Source of the DNA: Chitinophagales bacterium
GTDB lineage: Bacteria > Bacteroidota > Bacteroidia > Chitinophagales > Saprospiraceae
Direction: 5' to 3'
Assembly (NCBI GenBank): GCA_017303875.1
Contig: JAFLBP010000001.1
Span: 124,001-188,000 of the forward strand
Length of the DNA: 64,000 nt
The notes under the pieces were generated by a model. That model made no database searches, was not told where the DNA came from, and worked only from the letters and a program-made list of their open reading frames with translations. Numbering within the stretch: the stretch's first letter is position 1; each line of letters starts with the position of its first letter. Of the stretch, positions 18,424-27,484 are shown in pieces. Position numbers and translations under genes: made by a program.

Positions 18424-18891
18424 ATGGACCAGCAAGCGGAAATCCTGCAACTGAATGCCAAGGTGAGTGCACTTGAAAAAGCACTTGGCAATTTGCACCG
18501 GCAAGCCCAGGAGCAGCAAAAAACGGCCGACGCCGAATTGCAGAAAAGCCAGACGGATCTCCGTGAGCTGCGCCATGATTATGAAATTTTAAGGGTGCAA
18601 AAAGGCGGTTTTGGTTTTAAAATGATGCTCTTTGCAGGCCTTGGCGCTTTCTTTACCGGCGTATTGCTTTGTTATCTTTTTTTCCGGCTGCGCGAAAAAC
18701 CCAATGAAGCTTTTCAGGATTTTGCGCATACCCACCAGCTCCAACTCGAACGCAATATCACCGACGGCAACTTTACCGGCGCCGAAAAGCTGCTTAAAAC
18801 AGAAGAAGAACACCCGGACAATGCCGTTATAAAATCGCAATTGCAGTTTTCCAGAAAATTAATAGAAGCCGCAAGAAAACGATGCGAGTAA
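18424..18891 (+). CDS. Small coiled-coil single-pass membrane protein, unrecognised
   Basis: A 155-residue protein. Residues ~1-58 form a heptad-rich coiled coil (LQLNAKVSALEKALGNLHRQ), followed by one transmembrane helix (~64-84, MLFAGLGAFFTGVLLCYLFF). A ~70-residue charged C-terminal domain resembles a short TPR-like helical hairpin (NFTGAEKLLKTEEEHPDNAVIKSQ). No signal peptide. I do not recognise a named family. Placed 23 bp after mutS2 and followed by a strong terminator, so it is the last gene of a two-gene transcript; a link to MutS2 function is only suggested by this position. Confidence 0.8.
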   Translation: MDQQAEILQLNAKVSALEKALGNLHRQAQEQQKTADAELQKSQTDLRELRHDYEILRVQKGGFGFKMMLFAGLGAFFTGVLLCYLFFRLREKPNEAFQDFAHTHQLQLERNITDGNFTGAEKLLKTEEEHPDNAVIKSQLQFSRKLIEAARKRCE

Positions 18892-18901
18892 ATCATAAGT
18901 C

Positions 18902-18942
18902 ATCCCGAGTTTTGGATCACACCAAAACTCGGGATTTTTTTT
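18902..18942 (+). terminator. Intrinsic terminator after mutS2 operon
   Basis: A perfect 14-bp stem (18902-18915 with 18922-18935) with a 6-nt loop, followed by a run of T to 18942. It also separates the convergent hexosaminidase gene. Confidence 0.9.
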
Positions 18943-18967
18943 ATGTATTTATAGCATGCGTTTCGAA

Positions 18968-20848
18968 TTACATACGACTTTCTAATTGCGCGCGCTTCAA
19001 CGAAATAAAATGCCCAATAGGTTTACCATTGCGGTAAGCCTGAACACGAAGCGTGACCGGGCCATCGGGCACTGCAACCGGACCGGTATATTTGTTGGAA
19101 TGATCGTCGGGCATAGTGCCATCGAAGGTATAATAGATGGTCAGATCCGGAATTTCCTTATCTAACAGCAGCATCATTTTACCATTTTCCGAATAGGTAT
19201 CTACAATCGGATCATACACTGCTTCGGAGTAGTTGATGCCCGCTATATCGGCGCGTTGGAAATGATTTTCCATGCGTCGGGTGAAATTATCCCAGTTCTT
19301 CGCGCTTTTGGGCGACCAGTATACTTCCGACAACGCCCAGGCTCGCGGGTAGGTCATGTATTCGGCATATCGCAAGGTAGGTACCTGTTCGGTCCACAGA
19401 TTGCCTTGTCCGCCAAGGATATACTTCGGATCAACGCCCTCCGGAACCGGCTCAAAACTGTAGCTGGTTTTGCAGCGCAAGCCGGCATAAATGGGCGGAT
19501 CAATGGTTTGATCGCCCTGGTTGTAATCGATATAGGTATACGTTGTGGGCGTCATCACCACGTTGTGCCCGGCAAGCGCCGCCTCAATACCGCCTTTGGT
19601 ACCGCGCCAGCTCATCACGGCAGCCGTCGGAGAAATACCGCCTTCCAGAATTTCATCCCAGCCGATCATCTTTTTCCCTTTGGCTTGCAGGATTTTTTCC
19701 ACCCGGCCCATAAAATAACCTTGCAGGTCTTCTACGTGGTGGGTACCGATGCGTTTCATCAGCGCCTGGCAACCCGGATCTTCTTTCCAGTAACCTTTAT
19801 AACATTCATCACCGCCGACATGGATGTAGGGATGTGGAAAAAGCATGGCAATTTCCGTAAATACCGAATCTAAAAAAGTGTACACCCGTTCATCGGCCGG
19901 ATTAAGGGTGTTTTCAATTTTCATTTTAAAGGTGCCGTTTCCGTACCAGTCGGCGAAATCGGTGCCAGGGTTCACCGCAACCGGCTTTTTCAGGCAACTC
20001 AGTTCCGGGTAAGCAGCCAACAGGGCCATGCTGTGGCCGGGCACGTCTATTTCCGGAACGATGCTGACGTTGCGCTCGGCGGCATATTTGACCACCTCCC
20101 GAATATCTTCATGGGTATAAAAGCCGCCATACGTTGCGGCTTCGCCGGGCTTGGGGTCTTCGCGTTCGCCAAAACGGCCGTTTCGCTCAACGCGCCAGGC
20201 GCCAATGCTGGTCAGCTTGGGCAGCGATTTGATTTCAACCCGCCAGCCATTATCATCCGTAAGGTGCCAGTGAAGCACATTGTATTTCAGGCGCGCCAAC
20301 TGGTCGATATACGCCATCACATCGGCTTTACTGAAAAAATGGCGACTCACATCCAACATGATACCGCGCCAACCAAAACGCGGGTAATCGGTAATGCGGA
20401 CGGCCGGAACCGTCCACGCAATACTGTTCACCACAGTGGCGCTTTCGATTTCCTTAGGCATCAATTGCAATAGCGTTTGCATGCCGTAAAACAACCCGGC
20501 GCTTTCATTGGCAGTAATTTGCACCCCTTTGGCACTGCTGCTCAGGCGGTAGCCCTCTTTGCCCAGTTCGGCATCCGGCGTGCTGTTCAGGCTCAGTAGA
20601 ACGGAGGCGCTGCTTGCGGCCCGCACCTGAAAGTTAAAGCCTGTTGCGGCGTTTAGTTTTCGGGTCAGCATTTCAGCTACCGGGCGCGCCGCATCTCGGT
20701 TGTAGCCGATGGTGCTGGTTTTGCTGAGGGTAAACGTACCGGCATCGACTTGCATCGAAACCGGCTGTGGAATGAGGTTAATGTTGTTTTGGGCAAATGC
20801 CGACAGGGGCATCAAACAGAGGTACAGGAATGTTTTCAGAAACTTCAT
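18968..20848 (-). CDS. Beta-N-acetylhexosaminidase, GH20
   Basis: A 626-residue secreted or periplasmic glycosidase that removes terminal GlcNAc/GalNAc from chitin fragments, glycans or peptidoglycan pieces. The ATG at 20848 gives a signal peptide ending AFAQ; an in-frame TTG at 20854 is less likely. The N-terminal GH20b domain (~20-145) begins INLIPQPVSM. The GH20 TIM barrel (~150-500) shows GWRGIMLDVSRHFF, VLHWHLTDDNGWR, EIDVPGHS and HVGGDECYKGYW, the last holding the catalytic Asp-Glu pair near residue 343. The C-terminal ~80 residues form a chitobiase-C-like beta domain (YYTFDGTMPDDHSNKYTGP). There is no T9SS domain. It converges with the mutS2 operon. Confidence 0.95.
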   Translation of the reverse strand: MKFLKTFLYLCLMPLSAFAQNNINLIPQPVSMQVDAGTFTLSKTSTIGYNRDAARPVAEMLTRKLNAATGFNFQVRAASSASVLLSLNSTPDAELGKEGYRLSSSAKGVQITANESAGLFYGMQTLLQLMPKEIESATVVNSIAWTVPAVRITDYPRFGWRGIMLDVSRHFFSKADVMAYIDQLARLKYNVLHWHLTDDNGWRVEIKSLPKLTSIGAWRVERNGRFGEREDPKPGEAATYGGFYTHEDIREVVKYAAERNVSIVPEIDVPGHSMALLAAYPELSCLKKPVAVNPGTDFADWYGNGTFKMKIENTLNPADERVYTFLDSVFTEIAMLFPHPYIHVGGDECYKGYWKEDPGCQALMKRIGTHHVEDLQGYFMGRVEKILQAKGKKMIGWDEILEGGISPTAAVMSWRGTKGGIEAALAGHNVVMTPTTYTYIDYNQGDQTIDPPIYAGLRCKTSYSFEPVPEGVDPKYILGGQGNLWTEQVPTLRYAEYMTYPRAWALSEVYWSPKSAKNWDNFTRRMENHFQRADIAGINYSEAVYDPIVDTYSENGKMMLLLDKEIPDLTIYYTFDGTMPDDHSNKYTGPVAVPDGPVTLRVQAYRNGKPIGHFISLKRAQLESRM

Positions 20849-20871
20849 AATCAAACAAGTTTTTGTTGGGG

Positions 20872-20879
20872 CGAATGTA
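20872..20879 (-). promoter_or_regulatory. Variant -7 box TACATTCG for the GH20 gene
   Basis: One mismatch from TAnnTTTG and 23 nt before the ATG at 20848. The same variant octamer lies 21 nt before the ATG of the type B T9SS gene at 48900. Confidence 0.4.
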
Positions 20880-20904
20880 TACCAAAATTTGCAAAAAAGC
20901 GTCT

Positions 20905-21816
20905 TTACAAAATTATAGTCTGAATTTCAAAACCTTTACTTTTCATAAAAATTTCCAGACGACTCGCATCCCGGAAATTGAGCACCTGCCCTTCGCGGCG
21001 CACGGCCTCCACCAAAGCAAAATCAAGATCGGCATAGGTCCAGCCCGCTACGTTATGCTCGGAAAGGGCAATGATGCCTTCCTCCGGAAACCCTTTATCG
21101 GGCGGCCCGTAAACGCCGGCATATCCGTAATTGAGATCAACGGCCAGCGACCAGGGCGCTTCGCCAACCGTTTGCGCGACGCCGACAAAGCACTGCTGTT
21201 CGAGTGCCCGGGCGCGGGCGCCTATGTGTACGCGGGTAGCTCCGCGCAGGGTTTCGGTGCAACTCGGCGCCAGAATCAGGTCGGCGCCTGACTGCGCCAG
21301 TGCCTGAGCACCCAGCGGAAACTCCACATCGTAACAAATCTGAATACCAAAACTGCCCCATTCGGCTTGAAAAAGGCTTAAAACAGGTGTTTCTGGCGCT
21401 TCCACAATCCAGTCTTCGGCTTCAAAACGGGTCATAAAAAATTTGTCCTGCCAGCCAGCCAGTCCTTTTCGGGGCGAAAAAACCGCAGCGCGGTTGACGA
21501 TGCGTTCATTTTGTAAAACCGGAAAACTCGGCGCAACAATAAGCACCTGATATTCAGCACTTAACGCCGCCCACTGCGCTTCAAAAACCTCCTGAAAAAC
21601 CGCCAGCGCACGCACTTGTACGTGCAAATCCTGCTGCATTTCCGGCGCGAGCAGGCTCACTAACTCCATACTGCCGTACTCCGGAAAAAGCAGCAAGGAC
21701 GCCCCATTTCGGGCAGCTTCAGCTACCCGGCTGCGCGTATATGCCTGCCAGGCTTCGATGTTGGGATGCGCGGTAATGGGGTATTGCGCGAGTGCGAGTC
21801 TGACTTGTTTTTTCAT
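20905..21816 (-). CDS. Carbon-nitrogen hydrolase (nitrilase superfamily amidase)
   Basis: A 303-residue cytosolic amidohydrolase. The catalytic triad of the nitrilase superfamily is visible: Glu46 in LLFPEYG, Lys125 in QDKFFMTRFE and Cys161 in QICYDVEFP. The C-terminal part (GARARALEQQCFVGVAQT, YGYAGVYGPPDKGFPEEG) also fits carbon-nitrogen hydrolases. Members act on amides, carbamoylated amino acids or nitriles; the substrate cannot be told here. The stop lies 56 bp before the GH20 start on the same strand, so GH20 may be read partly from this gene, although GH20 has its own candidate -7 box. It is divergent from the barrel receptor gene. Confidence 0.93.
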   Translation of the reverse strand: MKKQVRLALAQYPITAHPNIEAWQAYTRSRVAEAARNGASLLLFPEYGSMELVSLLAPEMQQDLHVQVRALAVFQEVFEAQWAALSAEYQVLIVAPSFPVLQNERIVNRAAVFSPRKGLAGWQDKFFMTRFEAEDWIVEAPETPVLSLFQAEWGSFGIQICYDVEFPLGAQALAQSGADLILAPSCTETLRGATRVHIGARARALEQQCFVGVAQTVGEAPWSLAVDLNYGYAGVYGPPDKGFPEEGIIALSEHNVAGWTYADLDFALVEAVRREGQVLNFRDASRLEIFMKSKGFEIQTIIL

Positions 21817-22002
21817 GGGGTAAAAGTCAGATAATTCGCGGTTTTGGACAATGTGGGCGCGATAATTTCTCCGCCATTTGTGAAATCCTGCTAATTATCT
21901 CACCGCACCTCAAATTAATTGAAATCACGCAGCCATTGCCCCACATTTGTGGTCTTTAGCATTCGAATTACACTTTCAAACAAGAATCCTTGTCTAATTT
22001 TT

Positions 22003-24444
22003 ATGCAAAAAACATCCTTTTTTGTCCTTTCCCTGCTGCTTTGGGCGGCAACAGCTATTGCGCAAAATGCTTCCGTTCGCGGCAAAATCAACGACGAAAA
22101 CGGCTTGCCCCTCTATATGGTACTGGTACAGCTCAGCCATTTAGCCGACTCCAGCATTCAGCAAAATGCGTACACCAATGAGGATGGTACTTTTCAGTTC
22201 GGCGCCTTGGCGGCAGGCACTTATCTGTTCAAAAGTACTTACCTTGGCTATGAACCGCATTTGCAGCAAATAACGCTTGCTGGTAATGATACCGATCAGG
22301 ATTTAGGTGCAATTGGCATGAAGCCCTCCGCCACCCTGCTGAATACGGTGACTATCAGTGGTAAACAAAAATTTGTGGAGCGCAAAATTGACCGCACGGT
22401 CATCAATGTCGATGCCCTGGGCGGCAGTTCCGGCTCCAATGCACTGGAAGTGCTGGAGCGCGCGCCGGGCGTTTCGATAGACCAAGACGGACAAATCAAG
22501 CTGAAAGGTCGTTCGGGCGTTTTGGTTTATATTGATGAAAAACCGACTTACCTGAGCGGGGCCGAACTGGAAAACTATTTAAAATCCTTGCCGGCCGGCG
22601 CTTTGAAACAAATTGAAATCATCCCCAACCCGCCGGCAAAATATGATGCTGCCGGCAATTCGGGCATTATCAATATCCTGACCAAACGCAATAAGTTGGC
22701 GGGCCTGCACGGCAATGTATCCACCGTGGTGCAAAGGGGGCGTTACACCCGCAACAACAACAACCTGAACCTGAATTTCAATCGCAAACGCGTGGGCGTT
22801 TATCTGAACCTCAATGGCGGCCTGCGCGAAAGTTTTCAGGACCTGAACATTAATCGCTATTATAAAAACCAGACCGATGAGGTGGAATCTTCCTTTTCCC
22901 AAAACTCATTTATTGTAAAGGACGGGCGTTCCTTTAACGGAAATTTTGGCCTGGATTTTTACCTGACCGATAAAACCACCTTGGGTTTTTCAGTAAAAGC
23001 AGGCCGAAGCCCTAATGGCAGCCAAACCGACAACACCGCTTTTGTAAGAGACGCCGGCGGAGCTGTGTTGCAAAAAGTAAATGCCGATAATGCTGACGAA
23101 CGCCAGCTCAATAATGGCACGTATAATGTGTACTGGAAGCAGCAATTGGGCAAAAAAGGTGGCAACGTCAGTGTTGATGCTGATTATGTCCGCTACGACA
23201 GTGATGCCGAACAAGTGTTCAAGAACTACGTTTACACCCCGAATGATGTGCTGACTTTTCAGGATCAGATCAATGGCAATTTGCCCTCTGTCATTGAAAT
23301 TTATGCGGCTAAAGCGGATTACACGCAGCCGCTCGGCGAAAAAGCAAAATTTGAGGCCGGTGTCAAAACTGCGTTTACCGCCACCGACAACACGGCCGAT
23401 TACCGCCGCACCGAAGGCGGCATCACGACGCCCGACTACAACCTGAGCAATCGTTTCCTGTACGATGAATGGATCTATGCGGCTTACCTGAACTATAGCC
23501 GCAGCTTCGGAAAAGTGGATCTTCAGCTTGGTTTGCGCGGAGAAAGCACCCGTTTGCAAGGCAATCAGCTGGGCAATCCGGTACAGCCGGACACCAATTT
23601 CACCCGACAATACAACAGCCTTTTCCCGACCATCTTTGCACTTTGGCGCATCGACAGCAGCGGCAAACACGTGTTGTCTTTTAACTTCGGACGACGCATT
23701 GACCGACCTTTTTTCCAGGATCTCAACCCCTTTATCAGTCCTTTGGATAAATTTACCTTCTACGGCGGTAATCCCAACTTGCTGCCGACCTTTTCCTACA
23801 ATTTCAACCTCACCCACACCTACCGCGACTGGTTGAATACCGCTTTCAGCTACGGCTTAGTGAGCGACGGTATCAATGAAACCCTCGAAATTTCGGAAGG
23901 CATTTATTACAGTCGGCCCGGCAATATTGCCACCAACCACTCCCTGAGTCTTTCCGTAGAAGCGACCAAACCCATACGACCCTGGTATACCTTTATTACG
24001 TATTGCGAAGGCGGGTATTTGTTGTACAAAAGCAGGTTGTATACCCAAACCCTGAACAGCGATGGGTTTTATCATTACCTCTCCGCGACCAATATTTTCA
24101 AGTTAAAAAAAGACTGGACGCTGGAATTGCGCGGGGAATACCAGAGCGACATCGTTGCTGCGCAATTGCTGATCAAAAGCTTTGGCACCCTGAACATTGC
24201 TGCTTCCAAAAAAATGCTGAAGCAAAAAGGCAATCTCAAACTTGCCCTCAACGACCTGCTCTACACCCGTCGCGCCGACGGCATTATCAATAACCTGCAA
24301 CAAACGGATGCCGACTGGAACAGCCGATTAGACACTCGCAGTGTGACCCTGAGTTTCAGCTACGCCTTCGGAAAAGCCATGAACAGCAAGCCCAAACACA
24401 ACAGTTCCGGTTCGGAAAGCGAGCAAAAGCGGGTGAAGACCTAA
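22003..24444 (+). CDS. Outer membrane beta-barrel family receptor (TonB-dependent receptor-like)
   Basis: An 813-residue outer-membrane protein. The ATG at 22003 was chosen because it starts a signal peptide ending AIAQ; the upstream TTG at 21919 gives no sensible leader. A carboxypeptidase-regulatory-like beta-sandwich (~22-105, SVRGKINDENGLPL) is followed by a plug-like domain (~125-230, VERKIDRTVINVDAL, IIPNPPAKYDAAGNSGIINI). A long C-terminal barrel of the OMP_b-brl_3 type ends VTLSFSYAFGKA plus a short charged tail (SGSESEQKRVK). These proteins are thought to import or bind ligands with TonB energy; the ligand is unknown. The last 14 codons are duplicated beyond the next gene (25110-25153). 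Confidence 0.92.
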   Translation: MQKTSFFVLSLLLWAATAIAQNASVRGKINDENGLPLYMVLVQLSHLADSSIQQNAYTNEDGTFQFGALAAGTYLFKSTYLGYEPHLQQITLAGNDTDQDLGAIGMKPSATLLNTVTISGKQKFVERKIDRTVINVDALGGSSGSNALEVLERAPGVSIDQDGQIKLKGRSGVLVYIDEKPTYLSGAELENYLKSLPAGALKQIEIIPNPPAKYDAAGNSGIINILTKRNKLAGLHGNVSTVVQRGRYTRNNNNLNLNFNRKRVGVYLNLNGGLRESFQDLNINRYYKNQTDEVESSFSQNSFIVKDGRSFNGNFGLDFYLTDKTTLGFSVKAGRSPNGSQTDNTAFVRDAGGAVLQKVNADNADERQLNNGTYNVYWKQQLGKKGGNVSVDADYVRYDSDAEQVFKNYVYTPNDVLTFQDQINGNLPSVIEIYAAKADYTQPLGEKAKFEAGVKTAFTATDNTADYRRTEGGITTPDYNLSNRFLYDEWIYAAYLNYSRSFGKVDLQLGLRGESTRLQGNQLGNPVQPDTNFTRQYNSLFPTIFALWRIDSSGKHVLSFNFGRRIDRPFFQDLNPFISPLDKFTFYGGNPNLLPTFSYNFNLTHTYRDWLNTAFSYGLVSDGINETLEISEGIYYSRPGNIATNHSLSLSVEATKPIRPWYTFITYCEGGYLLYKSRLYTQTLNSDGFYHYLSATNIFKLKKDWTLELRGEYQSDIVAAQLLIKSFGTLNIAASKKMLKQKGNLKLALNDLLYTRRADGIINNLQQTDADWNSRLDTRSVTLSFSYAFGKAMNSKPKHNSSGSESEQKRVKT
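24398..24441 (+). repeat. Copy A of 44-bp repeat: 3' end of barrel receptor gene
   Basis: Encodes the final residues NSSGSESEQKRVK of the receptor. It matches 25110-25153 at 39 of 44 positions in direct orientation. The two copies bracket the methyltransferase gene. Confidence 0.85.
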
Positions 24445-24489
24445 TGCGGCACACCCAAAAAAAACCTATTTTCGCCCCAAAACAACAGC

Positions 24490-25083
24490 ATGCAGCAAAT
24501 TTCTTCCTTGCTCGGCAACACCGACATCTACCTGCTCGACCAAATAATGAAGGGCCGATACACGCCGCCAGCGTCGGTACTCGATGCCGGGGCGGGCGGT
24601 GGGCGCAACCTCCACTGGTTTGTGCAGCAGGGCTTTCAGGTATATGGCACCGACCAAAACCCGGAAGCGATAGAGGCTTTGAAACAAAACTTTCCGGGTG
24701 TGCCGGAGGGCCGGTTTTTGGTCGCGCAGGTGGAGTCTATGCCGTTCCCGGAGGCGCATTTTCAGCACATTATTTGCAGTGCAGTGCTGCATTTTGCAGC
24801 AAGCCACCAGCATTTTGAACAACTATTTGGCGAGCTGATCCGTGTGCTGAAACCCGGCGGCTCACTTTTTATCCGGGTGGCCACCGATGTGGGTATGACG
24901 CAGCAAATGACGCCGCTGGGAAATGGCCGGTTTCAGTTGCCCGATGGTACCGACCGACATTTGCTTACCCGGCCCATGCTCGAAACCCGGATGCAGCGCC
25001 ACCAACTCCGTTATCTGGAGCCGTTCAAAACGGTGCTGGTGGATGAGCTGCGTAGCATGGCTGTGCTGGTGTTGGGTAAGTAA
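24490..25083 (+). CDS. Class I SAM-dependent methyltransferase
   Basis: A 197-residue cytosolic enzyme with the Methyltransf_11 fold. Motif I VLDAGAGGGRN (~29-39), the acidic end of strand 2 in GTDQNPEA, QVESMPFPEAHF, the LIRVLKPGGSLFIRV block and a compact C-terminus are visible. The substrate is unknown. The start is 45 bp after the receptor stop, possibly in the same transcript. It is bracketed by direct copies of the receptor gene's 3' end, which suggests it was inserted or rearranged there. Confidence 0.88.
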   Translation: MQQISSLLGNTDIYLLDQIMKGRYTPPASVLDAGAGGGRNLHWFVQQGFQVYGTDQNPEAIEALKQNFPGVPEGRFLVAQVESMPFPEAHFQHIICSAVLHFAASHQHFEQLFGELIRVLKPGGSLFIRVATDVGMTQQMTPLGNGRFQLPDGTDRHLLTRPMLETRMQRHQLRYLEPFKTVLVDELRSMAVLVLGK

Positions 25084-25109
25084 AGTATACGCACCCACGG
25101 GCGACAAGC

Positions 25110-25153
25110 ATAACAGTTCAGGTTCGGAGAGCAAGCAAAAGCGGGTGAAGGCC
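25110..25153 (+). pseudogene. Copy B of 44-bp repeat: orphan 3' end of a barrel receptor gene
   Basis: Begins 26 bp after the methyltransferase stop. Read in one frame it gives NSSGSESKQKRVKA, matching the last residues of the receptor at 22003-24444 (39/44 nt identical). No barrel sequence precedes it, so it is an orphan fragment left by duplication or deletion. Confidence 0.65.
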
Positions 25154-25200
25154 AGTTGTGCATGTTCGCGAATCCATTAGGGCCAAGTCCGGAGAACGTG

Positions 25201-25208
25201 TATCTTTG
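25201..25208 (+). promoter_or_regulatory. -7 box TATCTTTG for the AraC regulator
   Basis: A full TAnnTTTG match ending 27 nt before the ATG at 25236. It decides the start of that gene. Confidence 0.7.
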
Positions 25209-25235
25209 CCTGCTTTTCAAAAAGCAGACGAGGAC

Positions 25236-26321
25236 ATGATTTTTACCATTGGGGCAACCCTGGCCGCTTTTTTGTTTTTGTTACTCTTACAAAAACGCCA
25301 TAAAACCCAGCCCGACCACTTGCTGTTGGGCTGGCTTGCCATTTTGGGGATACATCAGGTGTTGATGTTTTTTGATTCAGGTTACGCAGCTTTTGAAACC
25401 CCGCAGCTGTTGGGTTTGTCTTTTCCATTTCCCTTGTTGCACGGGCCGCTGCTATACCTCTATGCGAGGAGTATGACAGCAACTGCGCCTCTAAAACCCC
25501 TCTGGATGCTGCCGCACTTTCTGGCGCCGCTGTTCATTGTGGTACTGGCAATTCCTTTTTACAGCCTGCCACCTGAGGCCAAAATAGCCGTTTTCCGGCA
25601 AAATGGAAAAGGCTACGAATGGTATTCACAAATCCGCTGGGTTCTCATTGTGCTTTCCGGCTGGACTTATGTGGGCCTGACCCTCTACTCCTTACGGCGG
25701 CATCAACAACGGGTGGAATCCAGATTCTCGGAAGTTTCGCGTATTACCTTTCAGTGGCTACGCTCGCTGAGCATTGGCCTGGGTCTTATCTGGAACCTGG
25801 TGTTATTTTTTCCCGATACCGTTATTTTTACAGGTGTATCCACACTGATTTTATTTATCGGCTTTTTTGGCATACACAAATTTCCGATTTTTTTCACCCA
25901 TCCGAAACGCGAAAACGAGGATAAAAATGAAAACAATGGAACGATACGTTATGCAAAATCAGGATTAAAAACCGAAGAGGCAGATCGTTATTACGCGGCA
26001 TTGACCCAATTAATGAGCGAAAAAAAGCCGTATAAAAAGCCTGAACTCAGCCTCAGCGAGCTGGCGCAAATGTTGGAAATTCACCCCAATCACCTCTCTC
26101 AAATCATCAACGAACGGGAAGAAAAAAACTTCTGCCACTACATCAATTCGCTGCGCGTAAAAGAATTTATGAAGTTGGCAAAATCGCCCGATCACCTGCA
26201 CCTGAGCTTGCTGGCCATCGCCATTGATTGTGGGTTTAACTCCAAAACAACCTTTAACAAGTACTTCAAGTTACAAACCGGCAAAACACCATCAGAATAT
26301 TATTCCGAAGTAAATCCCTGA
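25236..26321 (+). CDS. Membrane-anchored AraC-family transcriptional regulator
   Basis: A 361-residue protein. The ATG at 25236 is preferred to an upstream ATG at 25158 because a promoter -7 box lies between them and the following residues begin the first transmembrane helix. Residues ~1-225 contain about seven hydrophobic helices (TIGATLAAFLFLLLLQ, PHFLAPLFIVVLAIPF, IGLGLIWNLVLFFPD). A charged linker (~226-265) leads to an AraC/XylS DNA-binding domain with two helix-turn-helices (SLSELAQMLEIHPNHLSQIINE and LLAIAIDCGFNSKTTFNKYFK). The domain order suggests a membrane sensor coupled directly to DNA binding, common in Bacteroidota. The target is unknown; neighbours are the barrel receptor and a lipoprotein hydrolase. 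Confidence 0.9.
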   Translation: MIFTIGATLAAFLFLLLLQKRHKTQPDHLLLGWLAILGIHQVLMFFDSGYAAFETPQLLGLSFPFPLLHGPLLYLYARSMTATAPLKPLWMLPHFLAPLFIVVLAIPFYSLPPEAKIAVFRQNGKGYEWYSQIRWVLIVLSGWTYVGLTLYSLRRHQQRVESRFSEVSRITFQWLRSLSIGLGLIWNLVLFFPDTVIFTGVSTLILFIGFFGIHKFPIFFTHPKRENEDKNENNGTIRYAKSGLKTEEADRYYAALTQLMSEKKPYKKPELSLSELAQMLEIHPNHLSQIINEREEKNFCHYINSLRVKEFMKLAKSPDHLHLSLLAIAIDCGFNSKTTFNKYFKLQTGKTPSEYYSEVNP

Positions 26322-26341
26322 TTATCAATACTTTTATCGTA

Positions 26342-26388
26342 CGCGCCTATAAGGACGCACCTGCTTTTCGCCCGCCTTTGTAGGCGCG
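26342..26388. repeat. Perfect 8-bp inverted repeat after the AraC gene
   Basis: CGCGCCTA (26342-26349) and TAGGCGCG (26381-26388) are perfect partners across a 31-nt loop. It may be a weak terminator or a structured leader; there is no T-run. Confidence 0.4.
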
Positions 26389-26413
26389 GGCGCTCGGCAC
26401 CTCGGCATGGGTA

Positions 26414-26421
26414 CATCTTTG
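26414..26421 (+). promoter_or_regulatory. Near-consensus -7 box CATCTTTG
   Basis: One mismatch from TAnnTTTG, 40 nt before the ATG at 26462; same octamer as the candidate pckG promoter. Confidence 0.4.
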
Positions 26422-26461
26422 CGTCGTCGCATTGGCAATACAGCCTGCGGCTTTCACCAAT

Positions 26462-27484
26462 ATGATTTTACCCATGCAAAAACAACACTTGTTTATTGGC
26501 CTTTTTCTCCTGGCCGCCAGCAGCCTGCTATTCAGCTGCGACAAATCTTTCGGGGATACCCGACCGGATGGCCGCTTAGTGCCGCCAACCGTTACAGAAG
26601 ATTCCAGCCTTCCTTCCATCACCGTCAACGGCGTACAACTGCATGCCGAGGCGTATGGCCATCCCGACAGTGCCTTGCTCATCGTCATCCACGGCGGCCC
26701 GGGTTCTGATTACCGTTACCTGCTCAATTGTAAAGCTTTTGCCGACCACGGGTTTCGGGTAGTATTTTACGACCAACGGGGGGCCGGGCTTAGCGAGCGA
26801 TTCCCGCAATCGCATTTCAGCAGTGTAGAAATCCTGAGCGATGAGCTGCACGGCGTCATTGCGCATTACCGCACCCACACCGATCAGAAAGTATTCCTGC
26901 TGGGGCATTCCTGGGGGGCCATGCTGGCTGCCATTTACCTCAATGACCGCCCTAATGCACCAATTGACGGCCTGATACTCGGCGAACCGGGCGGCTTTAA
27001 ATGGGATGATTTTTCGGGATACATCAATCGCTCTCAGGACTTCAAACTATTTTCCGAATCCCTGAACGATGCCATTTACGCCGATCAGATGCTCAGTGGC
27101 AAAGATGATGAGCACGAAATTCTGGATTACAAATTGGATCTGCTGACCTCCGTCGGCGACTCAAAGGACAGTCCGGTGGGCAATGAAGATTTTTTGCCCA
27201 AATGGCGCAGCGGCGCGGCAACCTTTATGGCATATTCCGAGCTGGGGCCACGCATAAAACCCGACTGGACGCAGAACCTGCATTTGTACAATACAAAAGT
27301 GCTCTTCCTGTACAGCGAAAACAACAAGGCTTACGGCCGCGCGCACGCGGAGCATGTCTCCTCCGCATTTCCTAAAGTGGAATTGTTTGAAACCAAAGAT
27401 GCCGGTCACGACATGCTTTCTTTCCCCCGCGGCTGGAACAACAGTTTCCCCGTTATGCTTAACTACTTAAACAGCTTGAAATAA
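26462..27484 (+). CDS. Lipoprotein alpha/beta hydrolase (S33 proline iminopeptidase-like)
   Basis: A 340-residue predicted lipoprotein. The ATG at 26462 (or 26474) starts a hydrophobic leader ending LLFSC, a lipobox-like site; an in-frame TTG at 26432 is unlikely. The hydrolase fold shows HGGPGSDYRYL (oxyanion region), YDQRGAGLSERF, the nucleophile elbow LLGHSWGAM (Ser ~residue 149) and a late His in KDAGHDML. The HGGPG signature is typical of proline iminopeptidase and tricorn-factor-type S33 peptidases, so it may release N-terminal residues from peptides or act as an esterase. It overlaps the next gene by one base (TAATG), so the two are translationally coupled. Confidence 0.88.
   Translation: MILPMQKQHLFIGLFLLAASSLLFSCDKSFGDTRPDGRLVPPTVTEDSSLPSITVNGVQLHAEAYGHPDSALLIVIHGGPGSDYRYLLNCKAFADHGFRVVFYDQRGAGLSERFPQSHFSSVEILSDELHGVIAHYRTHTDQKVFLLGHSWGAMLAAIYLNDRPNAPIDGLILGEPGGFKWDDFSGYINRSQDFKLFSESLNDAIYADQMLSGKDDEHEILDYKLDLLTSVGDSKDSPVGNEDFLPKWRSGAATFMAYSELGPRIKPDWTQNLHLYNTKVLFLYSENNKAYGRAHAEHVSSAFPKVELFETKDAGHDMLSFPRGWNNSFPVMLNYLNSLK

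Noticed and set aside
25158..25235. N-terminal extension of the AraC regulator
   Set aside because: A consensus -7 box lies at 25201-25208, inside this extension, and the extension overlaps the orphan receptor 3' fragment.
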